A stretch of DNA of 35,227 bases from Bacteroidaceae bacterium (GCA_017428785.1 JAFRQD010000015.1:1-35227); one strand, 5' to 3'; shown: positions 22,650-30,898, counted from the first letter of the stretch. Numbers and translations are program-made. Notes: generated by a model from the sequence alone, not told the origin.

Positions 22650-22664
22650 CTCCCCCAAGGGGAG
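22650..22664. repeat. CTCCCC-CAA-GGGGAG hairpin after rpmE
   Basis: A perfect 6-bp stem with a 3-nt loop, 16 bp after the rpmE stop and 7 bp before the nuclease start. Member of the C/G palindrome family. Confidence 0.75.
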
Positions 22665-22670
22665 AACAAA

Positions 22671-23693
22671 ATGAATAGGATGAAAAATATCAAGAGGTGC
22701 AGATACATCAAGTTGTCTGCATCTCTTTTTGTTTTCTGCTGCTTTATCAGTTGTGGCGGTGACCATGATGATGGGCCCAACTTATCGGGAGAGAACAAGA
22801 ACGCCAATACTTCAATGTCTCTGACTCTCTACACCGAAGCCACAACGCCTGCCTCTGTCAGGAATGGTGTAATACATCGCTTGGAGATTCCTTCGCTCAC
22901 GTCGGGCTTGACCGATGCACTCATTGTCCACACCCTTTCCGACGGTGAGTCCAATCAAGGCTCGGCGTTAGTCAACTATTGTGTCGGGTACAATAAAACA
23001 CTCAAAACCAATTGCTGGACAGCTTTCAAGTGGTACAGCGGCTTCTCCTCGAACAATAAGAATTGGAATCGAAGCAGGTGGAGGAATGGCGAGACCTTCA
23101 ACGGCTATGGAGGTACAGGCGACCCCTTCCAACCCGACCCAGTCTTACCTGCAGAGTTGCGTGTCTCTTCCAGCGATTACGACAATTGGAGCTATCAGCG
23201 AGGACACATCCTGGGCAGCGCAGACCGCCTCAACTCGAAGGAAGCCAACGGACAGACATTCTATATGAGCAACATCATGCCTCAGCTGAAAGACTTCAAC
23301 GAACACGGCATTTGGTGGAACCTCGAGAGCTTCCTTCGAAGCACTTACGACCAGTCCAGCTTCCGCGATACACTTTATGTGGTCAAGGGCGGAACGGTGA
23401 ATCCCGGGAACTACACAAAGGTAGGAAGCAACAATCAGTTGGTTTGTCCGAGGTACTTCTACATGGCTATCCTTGCATTTGCCAAGAAGTTTGCCAAGAC
23501 CAATGGCGGCTACTATGCAATCGCCTTCTGGATGGAACATAAGGGTAATACGGACGAGGTTAGTTCGAAGTATGCCATTACCATCGACGAGCTTGAGAAG
23601 CGTACAGGGCTTGATTTCTTCTGCAACTTGCCTGATGATATAGAGAACGCCGTTGAGAGAAGCTACTATCTCACAGATTGGAAACTGAAATAA
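22671..23693 (+). CDS. DNA/RNA non-specific endonuclease, predicted lipoprotein
   Basis: A 340-residue exported nuclease. The signal sequence ends in lipobox FISC (Cys28), so it should be a cell-envelope lipoprotein. A domain of unknown role (about 45-110) precedes the beta-beta-alpha metal nuclease core: SYQRGHILGSADR near 174-186 (catalytic His in RGH; Gln replaces the usual Asp of DRGH) and TFYMSNIMPQLKDFNEHGIW (metal-binding Asn in SNIMPQ). It may serve nucleic-acid scavenging. It has no promoter of its own that I can see, and a terminator-like hairpin lies inside its first 20 codons. The next downstream Met would remove the whole signal. Confidence 0.88.
   Translation: MNRMKNIKRCRYIKLSASLFVFCCFISCGGDHDDGPNLSGENKNANTSMSLTLYTEATTPASVRNGVIHRLEIPSLTSGLTDALIVHTLSDGESNQGSALVNYCVGYNKTLKTNCWTAFKWYSGFSSNNKNWNRSRWRNGETFNGYGGTGDPFQPDPVLPAELRVSSSDYDNWSYQRGHILGSADRLNSKEANGQTFYMSNIMPQLKDFNEHGIWWNLESFLRSTYDQSSFRDTLYVVKGGTVNPGNYTKVGSNNQLVCPRYFYMAILAFAKKFAKTNGGYYAIAFWMEHKGNTDEVSSKYAITIDELEKRTGLDFFCNLPDDIENAVERSYYLTDWKLK
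22693..22730 (+). terminator. Intrinsic-terminator-like hairpin inside the nuclease 5' coding region
   Basis: AGAGGTGCAGA and TCTGCATCTCT pair over 11 bp with a single G.T, loop of 12 nt, followed by TTTTGTTTTC. It is the natural terminator position for rpmE, yet it lies in the signal-peptide codons of the nuclease gene. Confidence 0.75.
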
Positions 23694-23712
23694 AGAAGCC
23701 GCCTTCCCCATC

Positions 23713-23727
23713 TCTCCCCAAGGGAGA
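23713..23727. repeat. TCTCCC-CAA-GGGAGA hairpin after the nuclease gene
   Basis: A perfect 6-bp stem with loop CAA, 20 bp after the stop and 20 bp before the next ATG. Another member of the C/G palindrome family. Confidence 0.72.
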
Positions 23728-23747
23728 ATGAATAAAACGACCTTACA

Positions 23748-24356
23748 ATGGTTACTAAGAAAGTTCTTATAACATTATTATTATTATTATTATCACTCCT
23801 TGGAGGAAAGACAGGAGGCGGATTGCTTCATGCACAGCCACACATCCGCGATATTTATGCCTCCGCTCCAGATAGCATCTTTCCTCTCCTGACCAAGAAC
23901 AACCGCCTCGACCAGATTGACTTTCGCGAGAACAACATGCAGGCTGTTGTAAAGGACAAGTTCGATGGCCATTCGGAGCTGCTTGTCCTCAGCGACAGAT
24001 ACCTGAGGCTCAAGCTTTCCGAGCATTGCATTGTGGAGATGCGACTGCTTTCCGACAGCACTTTCTGTATGGTGGAGACCTACAATGCTCCTGCCCCCGA
24101 CAGCCATGTTCGCCTCTTCGACAGTAAATGGAATGAGTTGCAAACCATAGAGCGACCTGCCGTAGATGACTTTCTGAGCGAGGATTTAGACATGGATACT
24201 CGCCTTTCTTTACAGGCTTTACCGCTCATCAAGGCACGCCTTTCCGAGGAAGATAACAGCATAACTTTTGAACTTCAGACAAGCGAACTGACTCGTGAGC
24301 AAAGGCAAAAGGTCGAAGGCAAGACACATGCAATAGTACGGCAAATGGAAATGTAG
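23748..24356 (+). CDS. DUF3256 family exported protein
   Basis: A 202-residue protein with a leucine-rich signal peptide (VLITLLLLLLSLL) cleaved near LLHAQ. The mature part matches what I recall of the Bacteroidetes DUF3256 family: IYASAPDSIFPLLTKNNRLD, LSDRYLRLKLSEHCIVEMRL and the later APDSHVRLFDSKWNEL. Function unknown; periplasmic or outer-membrane-associated by signal only. Six consecutive TTA codons encode the leucine core, which is odd in a gene with otherwise mixed leucine codons. It lies 54 bp after the nuclease gene without a clear promoter, so it may be co-transcribed. Confidence 0.82.
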   Translation: MVTKKVLITLLLLLLSLLGGKTGGGLLHAQPHIRDIYASAPDSIFPLLTKNNRLDQIDFRENNMQAVVKDKFDGHSELLVLSDRYLRLKLSEHCIVEMRLLSDSTFCMVETYNAPAPDSHVRLFDSKWNELQTIERPAVDDFLSEDLDMDTRLSLQALPLIKARLSEEDNSITFELQTSELTREQRQKVEGKTHAIVRQMEM

Positions 24357-24509
24357 AGAACATGTTTCCGCTCGGATGTGTTTGCAATCCGGCCGCAATA
24401 TCCTGCCTCGGCCATCCTTGATTCTCGCTTTTCTATTATATGTTGTACCTTTGACTTGCGCTTGAAATTACTCTCGCTATAAAATAAAAAGAAAAACTTT
24501 GGCTTTCTT

Positions 24510-24540
24510 TTTGTATTTCGCTTGCTTATTCGTAATTTTG
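24510..24540 (+). promoter_or_regulatory. Promoter abutting the YqiA-like gene
   Basis: TTTG (24510-24513), a 19-bp spacer, then TAATTTTG (24533-24540) form a complete Bacteroidetes promoter. Transcription should begin about 6 nt later, essentially at the GTG start codon at 24546. A second possible -7 element (TACCTTTG) is at 24446-24453 without a good -33. Confidence 0.68.
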
Positions 24541-24545
24541 TGCCC

Positions 24546-25139
24546 GTGAAGAAAGTGCTATACATACATGGCTTCGCTTCAGCAGGCAGTACAGGTTCTG
24601 CCACACAGATGCGCAATCATCTCTATCCGAAAGGCGTGCAGGTGATTAGTCCTGATGTGCCGGTCAATCCTCTTGAAGCTATTGCCTTCCTGAAAGACCT
24701 CGTGCAGAAGGAGCAGCCCGACCTCATCGTGGCAACAAGTATGGGGGCTCTCTATGCAGAGCAACTCAAGGGCATAAAGCGGATACTTGTCAACCCTTCC
24801 TTCCACATGGCCCGTCTGCTGACCTTCAGAGGATTGGGACGACATGAGTTCCGCAATAAGAGGCAAGACGGTGCAACAGAGTTTAAGGTTGACAAGGAGA
24901 TGATTCAGGCTTTCCAACAAGTCGAGAAGGAGAGCTTTAAGGGCATTGATGCCACAGAGAAGGCACTTGTGTGGGGACTCTTTGGCACGCAGGACAAACT
25001 CGTCAACTGCCAGGCTGACTTTCTGAAGCATTATGGTAAGGCGCAGATGCAGCTCTTCGAAGGCGAGCACTTCCTCAACGACAAAGTGCTCAGCAAGGTC
25101 GTGATGCCGCTCGTTGAGGGAATCGTAAATTGTAAATAG
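24546..25139 (+). CDS. YqiA/YcfP-type alpha/beta-fold hydrolase
   Basis: A 197-residue predicted cytoplasmic esterase. The N-terminal strand and oxyanion region are KVLYIHGFASAGSTGS, the nucleophile elbow is ATSMGALYAEQL (Ser65), and a late WGLFGTQDKLVN (acid) and FEGEHFLND (His) complete the triad. This is the YqiA/YcfP pattern; the natural substrate is unknown. I start at GTG 24546 (GTG-AAG-AAA-GTG). A TTG at 24522 would overlap the promoter and no ATG fits. The stop lies in a heptamer array just before ffh. Confidence 0.87.
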   Translation: MKKVLYIHGFASAGSTGSATQMRNHLYPKGVQVISPDVPVNPLEAIAFLKDLVQKEQPDLIVATSMGALYAEQLKGIKRILVNPSFHMARLLTFRGLGRHEFRNKRQDGATEFKVDKEMIQAFQQVEKESFKGIDATEKALVWGLFGTQDKLVNCQADFLKHYGKAQMQLFEGEHFLNDKVLSKVVMPLVEGIVNCK

Positions 25140-25156
25140 TTAAATTGTAAATATAG
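25121..25156. repeat. Heptamer array at the YqiA/ffh junction
   Basis: Units AATCGTA, AATTGTA, AATAGTT, AAATTGTA and AATATAG contain the upstream stop codon (25137-25139) and end 3 bp before the ffh ATG. They encode the last residues (IVNCK) of the hydrolase. Confidence 0.72.
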
Positions 25157-25159
25157 AAG

Positions 25160-26497
25160 ATGTTTGAAAATCTAAGCGAACGGCTTGAGAGGTCGTTCAA
25201 GATATTGAAAGGTGAAGGTAAAATCACCGAGATCAATGTTGCTGAAACATTGAAGGATGTGCGTCGTGCTCTGCTTGATGCTGATGTCAACTATAAAGTG
25301 GCAAAGTCCTTTACTGACACAGTCAAGCAGAAAGCACTCGGACAGAATGTTCTGACTGCCATCAAACCACAGCAGTTGATGGTGAAGATAGTGCATGATG
25401 AACTGGCAGAACTCATGGGTGGCGAGACCACAGACATGAACCTGAAGGGACATCCTGCAATCATCCTCATGGCTGGCTTGAATGGTGCCGGTAAGACCAC
25501 GATGAGTGGCAAACTGGCTAAATTGCTCAAGGAAAAGCGAGGGAAGAATCCTTTGCTTGCCGCTTGCGACACATTCCGCCCTGCAGCTATGGAACAGCTG
25601 CGTGTTCTTGGCGAACAGGTGGGCGTTCCCGTTCATATCGAAGAAGGTGCAACTGACCCTGTGCTTGTTGCCAAGAATGCTATTCAGCATGCAAAGGCTC
25701 AGGGATTCGATGTCCTTATCATTGATACAGCAGGTCGTCAGGCTGTCGACGAGGAGCTGATGCAGCAGATTCAGGACATTCGTGATGCCGTACAGCCCGA
25801 TGAAATCCTCTTCGTCGTAGATGCTATGACGGGCCAGGACGCAGTGAACACGGCAAAGGAGTTTAATGACAGGTTGGACTATACAGGTGTCATTCTCACC
25901 AAGCTTGATGGTGACACTCGAGGTGGTGCGGCACTCAGTATCCGTAGCGTCGTCAACAAGCCCATCAAGTTCGTCGGAACAGGTGAGAAGATGGAGGCTC
26001 TCGATCCCTTCCATCCCAGTCGAATGGCTGACAGAATCCTTGGTATGGGTGATATCGTATCGCTTGTTGAGAGGGCTCAGGAGCAGTATGATGAAGAGGA
26101 AGCCCGTCGGTTGGAAAAGAGGATTCAGAAGAATCAGTTCGACTTCAACGACTTCTACAAGCAGATTCAACAAATCAAGAAGATGGGCAGCGTTAAGGAC
26201 TTGGTAGGCATGATTCCTGGTGTGGGCAAGGCTGTTAAGGACTTGGACATTGATGATAATGCTTTCAAGAACATCGAGGCCATCATCCTCAGCATGACTC
26301 CCCAAGAGAGAAGCCATCCCGAATGCCTCAACACGAGCCGCAGAATGCGATTGGCAAAAGGCTCAGGCACCAGCATACAGGAGGTGAACAAACTCATCAA
26401 GCAGTTCGACCAGACGCGCAAGATGATGAAGCTCGTCACGGACAGGAGCAAGATGCAGCAGATGGCTTCTATGATGAAAGGCCGTGCACCCCTTTAA
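25160..26497 (+). CDS. ffh: Signal recognition particle protein Ffh
   Basis: A 445-residue SRP54-type GTPase that binds 4.5S RNA and delivers nascent membrane proteins to FtsY. The N domain (1-85) is followed by the G domain with GLNGAGKTTMSGKLAKLL near 107, DTFRPAAMEQL, DTAGRQAVDEELMQQ and TKLDGDTRGGAALSI, then the methionine-rich M domain from about 300 (MGSVKDLVGMIPGVGKAVKD, SMTPQERSHPECLNTSRR). Full length. The stop codon lies in the first unit of an octamer array that extends almost to folD. Confidence 0.98.
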   Translation: MFENLSERLERSFKILKGEGKITEINVAETLKDVRRALLDADVNYKVAKSFTDTVKQKALGQNVLTAIKPQQLMVKIVHDELAELMGGETTDMNLKGHPAIILMAGLNGAGKTTMSGKLAKLLKEKRGKNPLLAACDTFRPAAMEQLRVLGEQVGVPVHIEEGATDPVLVAKNAIQHAKAQGFDVLIIDTAGRQAVDEELMQQIQDIRDAVQPDEILFVVDAMTGQDAVNTAKEFNDRLDYTGVILTKLDGDTRGGAALSIRSVVNKPIKFVGTGEKMEALDPFHPSRMADRILGMGDIVSLVERAQEQYDEEEARRLEKRIQKNQFDFNDFYKQIQQIKKMGSVKDLVGMIPGVGKAVKDLDIDDNAFKNIEAIILSMTPQERSHPECLNTSRRMRLAKGSGTSIQEVNKLIKQFDQTRKMMKLVTDRSKMQQMASMMKGRAPL

Positions 26498-26554
26498 CCC
26501 TTTAACCTTTTTACCTTTTCACCCTTTAACCTTTTCACTTTTTCACCTTTTATT
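26490..26554. repeat. 8-bp tandem repeat filling the ffh/folD gap
   Basis: CCCTTTAA x2, a 9-bp unit, then CTTTTCAC, CCTTTAAC, CTTTTCAC, TTTTTCAC and CTTTTATT. The first unit holds the ffh stop and the last ends 2 bp before the folD ATG, so the whole gap is repeat. Same CTTTTCAC family as at 3991, 7023 and 7143. Confidence 0.85.
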
Positions 26555-26556
26555 AT

Positions 26557-27435
26557 ATGAAGCTGATAGACGGAAAACAGACGGCTGCCACGATTAAGGC
26601 AGAGATAAAGAAGGAGGTAGAAGACATTGTTGCCAAAGGAGGGAAACGACCTCATTTGGCTGCTATCCTTGTTGGTCATGATGGAGGCAGCGAGACTTAT
26701 GTCCGCAACAAGGTCCTTGCTTGCGAGGCCTGTGGCTTCCAAAGCACATTGCTTCGTTTTGAGGACGATATCACGGAGGAGCAACTCCTCGAAGAAGTAG
26801 ATAAGCTCAACAAGGATGCCTCGGTAGATGGTTTCATCGTGCAGCTTCCTTTGCCCAAGCACATCAGCGAACAGAAGGTAATAGAGGCCATCGACTACAA
26901 GAAAGATGTGGACGGTTTCCATCCCATCAATGTAGGAAGAATGGCAATAGGACTTCCGTGCTACATCAGCGCCACGCCCAAAGGCATCCTCGAGCTGCTG
27001 CGTCGCTACGAGATACAGACGAGCGGCAAGAAGTGCGTCATCCTTGGCAGAAGCAATATCGTGGGCAAACCAATGGCGCAGCTCATGATGCAGAAGCAGT
27101 TTGGCGACGCCACCGTGACTGTTTGCCACAGTCGCAGCAAGACGCTCAAGGAAGAGTGTCAGCAGGCCGACATCATCATCGCTGCCATCGGACAGCCAGG
27201 CTTCCTCAAGGCAGACATGGTGAAGCCCGGCGTTGTGGTCATCGACGTGGGCACTACAAGAGTTCCTGATGCTACCAAGAAGAGCGGCTTCCGTCTGCAG
27301 GGCGACGTCGACTTCGAACATGTTGCACCTCTTTGCTCCTACATCACACCTGTTCCTGGCGGAGTAGGGCCGATGACGATTTGCATGCTTATGCTCAATA
27401 CCCTTGCAGCAGGCAAGAAGATGTACTATAGTTAA
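26557..27435 (+). CDS. folD: Methylene-THF dehydrogenase / methenyl-THF cyclohydrolase
   Basis: A 292-residue bifunctional cytoplasmic enzyme of one-carbon metabolism. Signature stretches: [20 protein letters not shown] (catalytic Tyr-x3-Lys around residues 48-52), [27 protein letters not shown], the Rossmann segment [18 protein letters not shown], and C-terminal [14 protein letters not shown]. Full length. It is flanked on both sides by short tandem repeats and has no recognisable promoter of its own, so it is probably co-transcribed with ffh. Confidence 0.98.
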   Translation: MKLIDGKQTAATIKAEIKKEVEDIVAKGGKRPHLAAILVGHDGGSETYVRNKVLACEACGFQSTLLRFEDDITEEQLLEEVDKLNKDASVDGFIVQLPLPKHISEQKVIEAIDYKKDVDGFHPINVGRMAIGLPCYISATPKGILELLRRYEIQTSGKKCVILGRSNIVGKPMAQLMMQKQFGDATVTVCHSRSKTLKEECQQADIIIAAIGQPGFLKADMVKPGVVVIDVGTTRVPDATKKSGFRLQGDVDFEHVAPLCSYITPVPGGVGPMTICMLMLNTLAAGKKMYYS

Positions 27436-27436
27436 A

Positions 27437-27501
27437 AGTCCATAGTCCGTAGTCCATAGTCCGTAGTCCATAGTCCGTAGTCCATAGTCCATAGTCCATA
27501 G
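27437..27501. repeat. Nine-unit heptamer array filling the folD/patatin gap
   Basis: Nine units AGTCCAT or AGTCCGT, the first six strictly alternating, start 2 bp after the folD stop and end next to the patatin ATG (27504). In TCCRTAG register it resembles the nine-unit TCYGYNG array within ftsK. Confidence 0.95.
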
Positions 27502-27503
27502 TT

Positions 27504-29726
27504 ATGAAGAAGACACTTTTGTTTTTGGCTTTGCTCTTGTTGTCTTGTAGCACAATGTTTGCTCAGCAGGACAGCATTCCGGGCAGGAAGAAGGTAGGTG
27601 TCGTCCTCAGTGGTGGCGGTGCGAAGGGAATGGCCCACATCGGTGTGCTGAAAGTCTTGGAGGAGGCAGGCATACCTGTCGATGTCATTACCGGCACATC
27701 GATGGGCAGCATCATCGGCGGCTTGTATGCCATAGGCTATAATGCCAACTCGCTCGACTCCGTGGTGCGCAAACAGGACTGGAGCTATGTCATTACCGAC
27801 AAGGAAGACCTTCGCAATCAAAGCCTCAGCGACCGCAGCAAGCAATATAAATATGTCATCTCTACGGGGATTTCTTTTAGCAAGAAGAATAAGTCCGGCG
27901 ATGGCGGCATCATCAAGGGAAAGAACCTTGCCGAGCTTTTCGGGCAACTCTGCACGGGCTACACCGACTCGCTCGACTTCACGAAGGACCTGAAGATTCC
28001 TTTTGCTTGTGTGGCGACGAACATCATCGACAATAGCGAGGTTGACTTCCATAGCGGCCGTCTTCCTCAAGCCATGCGAGCCTCGATGGCTATTCCTGCT
28101 GCCTTTGCTCCTGTCAGGCTTGGTGACAAGGTGCTTGTGGACGGTGGCTTGAAAAACAACTATCCTGCCGACATTGCCAAAGAGATGGGAGCGGACATCA
28201 TTATCGGCGTCACCGTTCAGGGCGACCCGAAGAAGGCCGACGACATCAAAGGCACGATTGGCATCCTCTCTCAGATTGTCGATGTGAATTGCAAGAACAA
28301 GCTCGAAGAGAATCTTGCCATGACCGATTTGCATCTTCAGATCAACACGACAGGTTATGGCACAGCCAGCTTCTCATCGGTTGCCATTGATACGCTGGTT
28401 CGTCGAGGCGAAGAGGAAGCCCGTCGTCATTGGGGAGAGCTGATGGCCCTCAAGCAGAGGATAGGCATCGACGACAGCTTCACCCCTGTCCGTCATCATC
28501 CGCTCCGCCCGAAAGTGATGACCGAACGGCAGCACATCAAGAGTTTCATCTTCGAGAACATGACGCCGCAGGACGAGCGCTTCCTCAGGCAGAAGTTCCA
28601 TTTGAACAAGGCAGACAGCATCGATGCCGGATTGCAGCAGCAGCTCACCACCTCGATGCGTGTCGACCTCTTCTATAAGACGGCCGAGTGCCGCTTGCTG
28701 CCCGATGACGACGGCGTGCATGTGGCTCTTACTGCTGGCAACCGCAGGTCGATACAGGCTAATGTCGGTTTGCGCTTCGATACAGAGGAATATGCTGCTG
28801 TCCTGCTTGGGCTCGATGTGCCTCTCAAGTCGGCTGTCCCCGTGAATACAGAGGTGACGGTTCGCTTGGGCAAGCGTATCATGGCTCGTGGTGAGCTGAC
28901 TGTCCATCCGCGAAGCTTCACGCGTCCCTCCCTGAGCTATACTTTCCGGCGCAACGATATCGACTTCTATGTTGGCGGCGACCGCGGCTACAGTCTCCTC
29001 TACAACCAGTTCCAGGCAGAGGCGGTGCCCATCAACAACGACTTCCGCAACTTCAACTTCCAGATAGGCTTCCGGTGGGACTATATGCACTACCGCAACA
29101 AGCTCGAGTCGGAGAAGTCGACGAATGTCACGCTCAATAATGGTAACTACCTCAGCTATCGTGCACGCCTCAACTACAATAGCGAGGACAACTGGTATTT
29201 CCCCACTCGAGGCGCACGCTTCAAGGCCGAGTATGCTTATCTGACGGACAACCTCGTCAAGCTCGAAGGTAATGCAGGCTTGAGTGATATAAGTGCCAGC
29301 TGGCGCAAGTCGTTCACTTTCGGCAAGCGCTTCACCCTTCAGCCTATGGCGTATGGCCGTCTGCTTCTTGGCAAGACGGTTCCCTTCATCTTTGCCAACA
29401 CGGTGGGAGGCGATTGGTTCAGTCATTACGTCGAGCAGCAGATGCCTTTCGCCGGCATAGGCAATGTGGAGTTTGTGGCCGACCAGTTCGTGGCGGTCCA
29501 GCTCCAGGGGCAGCTCCGTATCGCAACCAACAACTATGTGTTGCTTCGCTTGGCAGGCGCACAGCAGGCCGAGAAGTTGAAAGAGCTCTTCGACCACAAG
29601 ACGCTCTATGGCATACAGGCCGCTTATTACTATAAGACGATGTTCGGCCCTCTCGGTGCCACTTTTGGCTACAGCAATCGCACGAAAGAGCCGTACTTCT
29701 ACCTGAACTTGGGTTATGAATTCTGA
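27504..29726 (+). CDS. Patatin-like phospholipase with C-terminal BamA-like barrel
   Basis: A 740-residue outer-membrane protein with the layout of PlpD-like type Vd autotransporters. Signal peptide (MKKTLLFLALLLLS, ending near MFAQ); patatin domain with oxyanion motif SGGGAKGMAHIGVL (37-42), nucleophile motif GTSMG (Ser66) and catalytic VDGGLKNNYP near 213; a POTRA-like linker (about 350-410, IKSFIFENMTPQDERFLRQK); then an Omp85-type barrel from about 430 to the C-terminal aromatic strand FYLNLGYEF. The predicted activity is a lipase/phospholipase at the cell surface or in the periplasm; the substrate is unknown. It overlaps the next gene by 11 bp. No promoter or ribosome-binding site is visible because the upstream gap is a heptamer array. 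Confidence 0.92.
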   Translation: MKKTLLFLALLLLSCSTMFAQQDSIPGRKKVGVVLSGGGAKGMAHIGVLKVLEEAGIPVDVITGTSMGSIIGGLYAIGYNANSLDSVVRKQDWSYVITDKEDLRNQSLSDRSKQYKYVISTGISFSKKNKSGDGGIIKGKNLAELFGQLCTGYTDSLDFTKDLKIPFACVATNIIDNSEVDFHSGRLPQAMRASMAIPAAFAPVRLGDKVLVDGGLKNNYPADIAKEMGADIIIGVTVQGDPKKADDIKGTIGILSQIVDVNCKNKLEENLAMTDLHLQINTTGYGTASFSSVAIDTLVRRGEEEARRHWGELMALKQRIGIDDSFTPVRHHPLRPKVMTERQHIKSFIFENMTPQDERFLRQKFHLNKADSIDAGLQQQLTTSMRVDLFYKTAECRLLPDDDGVHVALTAGNRRSIQANVGLRFDTEEYAAVLLGLDVPLKSAVPVNTEVTVRLGKRIMARGELTVHPRSFTRPSLSYTFRRNDIDFYVGGDRGYSLLYNQFQAEAVPINNDFRNFNFQIGFRWDYMHYRNKLESEKSTNVTLNNGNYLSYRARLNYNSEDNWYFPTRGARFKAEYAYLTDNLVKLEGNAGLSDISASWRKSFTFGKRFTLQPMAYGRLLLGKTVPFIFANTVGGDWFSHYVEQQMPFAGIGNVEFVADQFVAVQLQGQLRIATNNYVLLRLAGAQQAEKLKELFDHKTLYGIQAAYYYKTMFGPLGATFGYSNRTKEPYFYLNLGYEF

Positions 29727-30729
29727 AAGCAGGCATCTTCTCCTTCTCCTCATCCTGACTTTCCACGCCTTGTCAGCCAGTGGACAGCCACGGCTGAAGC
29801 GTTTCCTCTCCCGGGCCGACAGCATGCTCACCGCTCGCTATTACCGCGCGTCGCACGACTCGACCTATATCGTCCGCCCAGAAGGCAAGTTGACGCTCAA
29901 GCTCAGAGGCAACCTCTCGGGCAACAGCCTGCATGCCAAGGGCACCATCGACGGCATCCGAGCCCGCACCGACCTCAGCACCAGCCACAAGGCCACCATT
30001 TCCATCGGCGCTGCCTACAGGGGCATATCGCTCAGCTATTCCATCAACCCTGCCAAGCTGGCTGGTTTCTACAAGGACTATGAGCTGAACTTCGCCTTCT
30101 ATTCAGGTCGTTTCTGCATCGACGCCAGCTATCAGCGCTCCCTCTCCCTGTCGGGCGACATGACGGTGGGAGAGGATGCCTTCCGCCTGGAAAGGAATGA
30201 AGCGGACATGAAGGTGCTCAACGTCACGGCCTACTATGTCTTCAACCATCGGCGCTACTCCGTTTCGGCAGCCTACAACCAGAGCTACATCCAGCGCCGT
30301 TCTGCCGGTTCGTGGCTCGCAGGCTTGAGCTATCAGGGCGGAAGCATCGAGACGAGCGACGACTGGAAAAACCAGCACCCCGACGACTACACCGTTCGCA
30401 TCACCGTGGGCCACCTGGGCATCGGCGGCGGCTATGGCTACAACCTTGTCCTCGGAAAGCGGTGGCTCTTCAATCTCACCTTTTTGCCCACGGTAGTTGT
30501 CTACAATCGCAACAAGATGACTATCGACGGCGAGAGCCAGCACGCAGGTCGCATGCGCTTCAACATGCTCTTCAACGAACGCGCGGCCATCGTCTACAAC
30601 ATCTCGCCACGCTATTTCGCAGGCGCCTCCCTCGTGATGACCAACTCGCTCTTCGACGACAAACACGTCATCGTCAACCAAAACAAATGGCTCGCGCGCG
30701 CTTTCGTCGGCATGCGTCTGTGGAAGTAA
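29716..30729 (+). CDS. DUF4421 family outer-membrane protein
   Basis: A 337-residue protein whose signal peptide (HLLLLLILTFHALSASG) begins inside the end of the patatin gene. The mature region is rich in beta-strands, with DSTYIVRPEGKLTLKLRGNL near the start and GIGGGYGYNLVLGKRWLFNL later, and ends with an aromatic strand (FVGMRLWK). I recall this as the DUF4421 pattern of Bacteroidetes. Function unknown. The 11-bp overlap implies translational coupling to the patatin-barrel protein, so the two may work together in the outer membrane. The stop is followed directly by a 22-bp repeat array. Confidence 0.82.
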   Translation: MNSESRHLLLLLILTFHALSASGQPRLKRFLSRADSMLTARYYRASHDSTYIVRPEGKLTLKLRGNLSGNSLHAKGTIDGIRARTDLSTSHKATISIGAAYRGISLSYSINPAKLAGFYKDYELNFAFYSGRFCIDASYQRSLSLSGDMTVGEDAFRLERNEADMKVLNVTAYYVFNHRRYSVSAAYNQSYIQRRSAGSWLAGLSYQGGSIETSDDWKNQHPDDYTVRITVGHLGIGGGYGYNLVLGKRWLFNLTFLPTVVVYNRNKMTIDGESQHAGRMRFNMLFNERAAIVYNISPRYFAGASLVMTNSLFDDKHVIVNQNKWLARAFVGMRLWK

Positions 30730-30731
30730 GA

Positions 30732-30841
30732 AAAGTTGACGTGTGGATTTGGCAAAGTTGACGTGTGGATTTGGCAAAGTTGACGTGTGGATTTGGCAAA
30801 GTTGACGTGATATGTTTGCAATCATCATGTGTTACGTTTGT
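30732..30841. repeat. 22-bp tandem array, five units (three perfect)
   Basis: Units start at 30732, 30754, 30776, 30798 and 30820. The first three are identical (AAAGTTGACGTGTGG then ATTTGGC); the fourth diverges at its end and the fifth keeps ATGTG and TTTG. CGTG or TGTG is at unit positions 9-12 in all. It begins 2 bp after the DUF4421 stop. Confidence 0.95.
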
Positions 30842-30890
30842 TTTTTTATATTTTTTTCGCCTTACCACTTCACCTTTCATTTATTTTTGT

Positions 30891-30898
30891 TAACTTTG
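30891..30898 (+). promoter_or_regulatory. -7 element for the LRR protein gene
   Basis: TAACTTTG followed by CGCC, 35 bp before the ATG, fits TAnnTTTG. The upstream A/T-rich stretch lacks a clear -33 TTTG at the usual distance. Confidence 0.65.

Noticed and set aside
30103-30880. Minus-strand frames at the end of the DUF4421 gene containing NPHVNFAKSTRQL repeats
   Set aside because: They are translations of the 22-bp array and antisense of a real gene.
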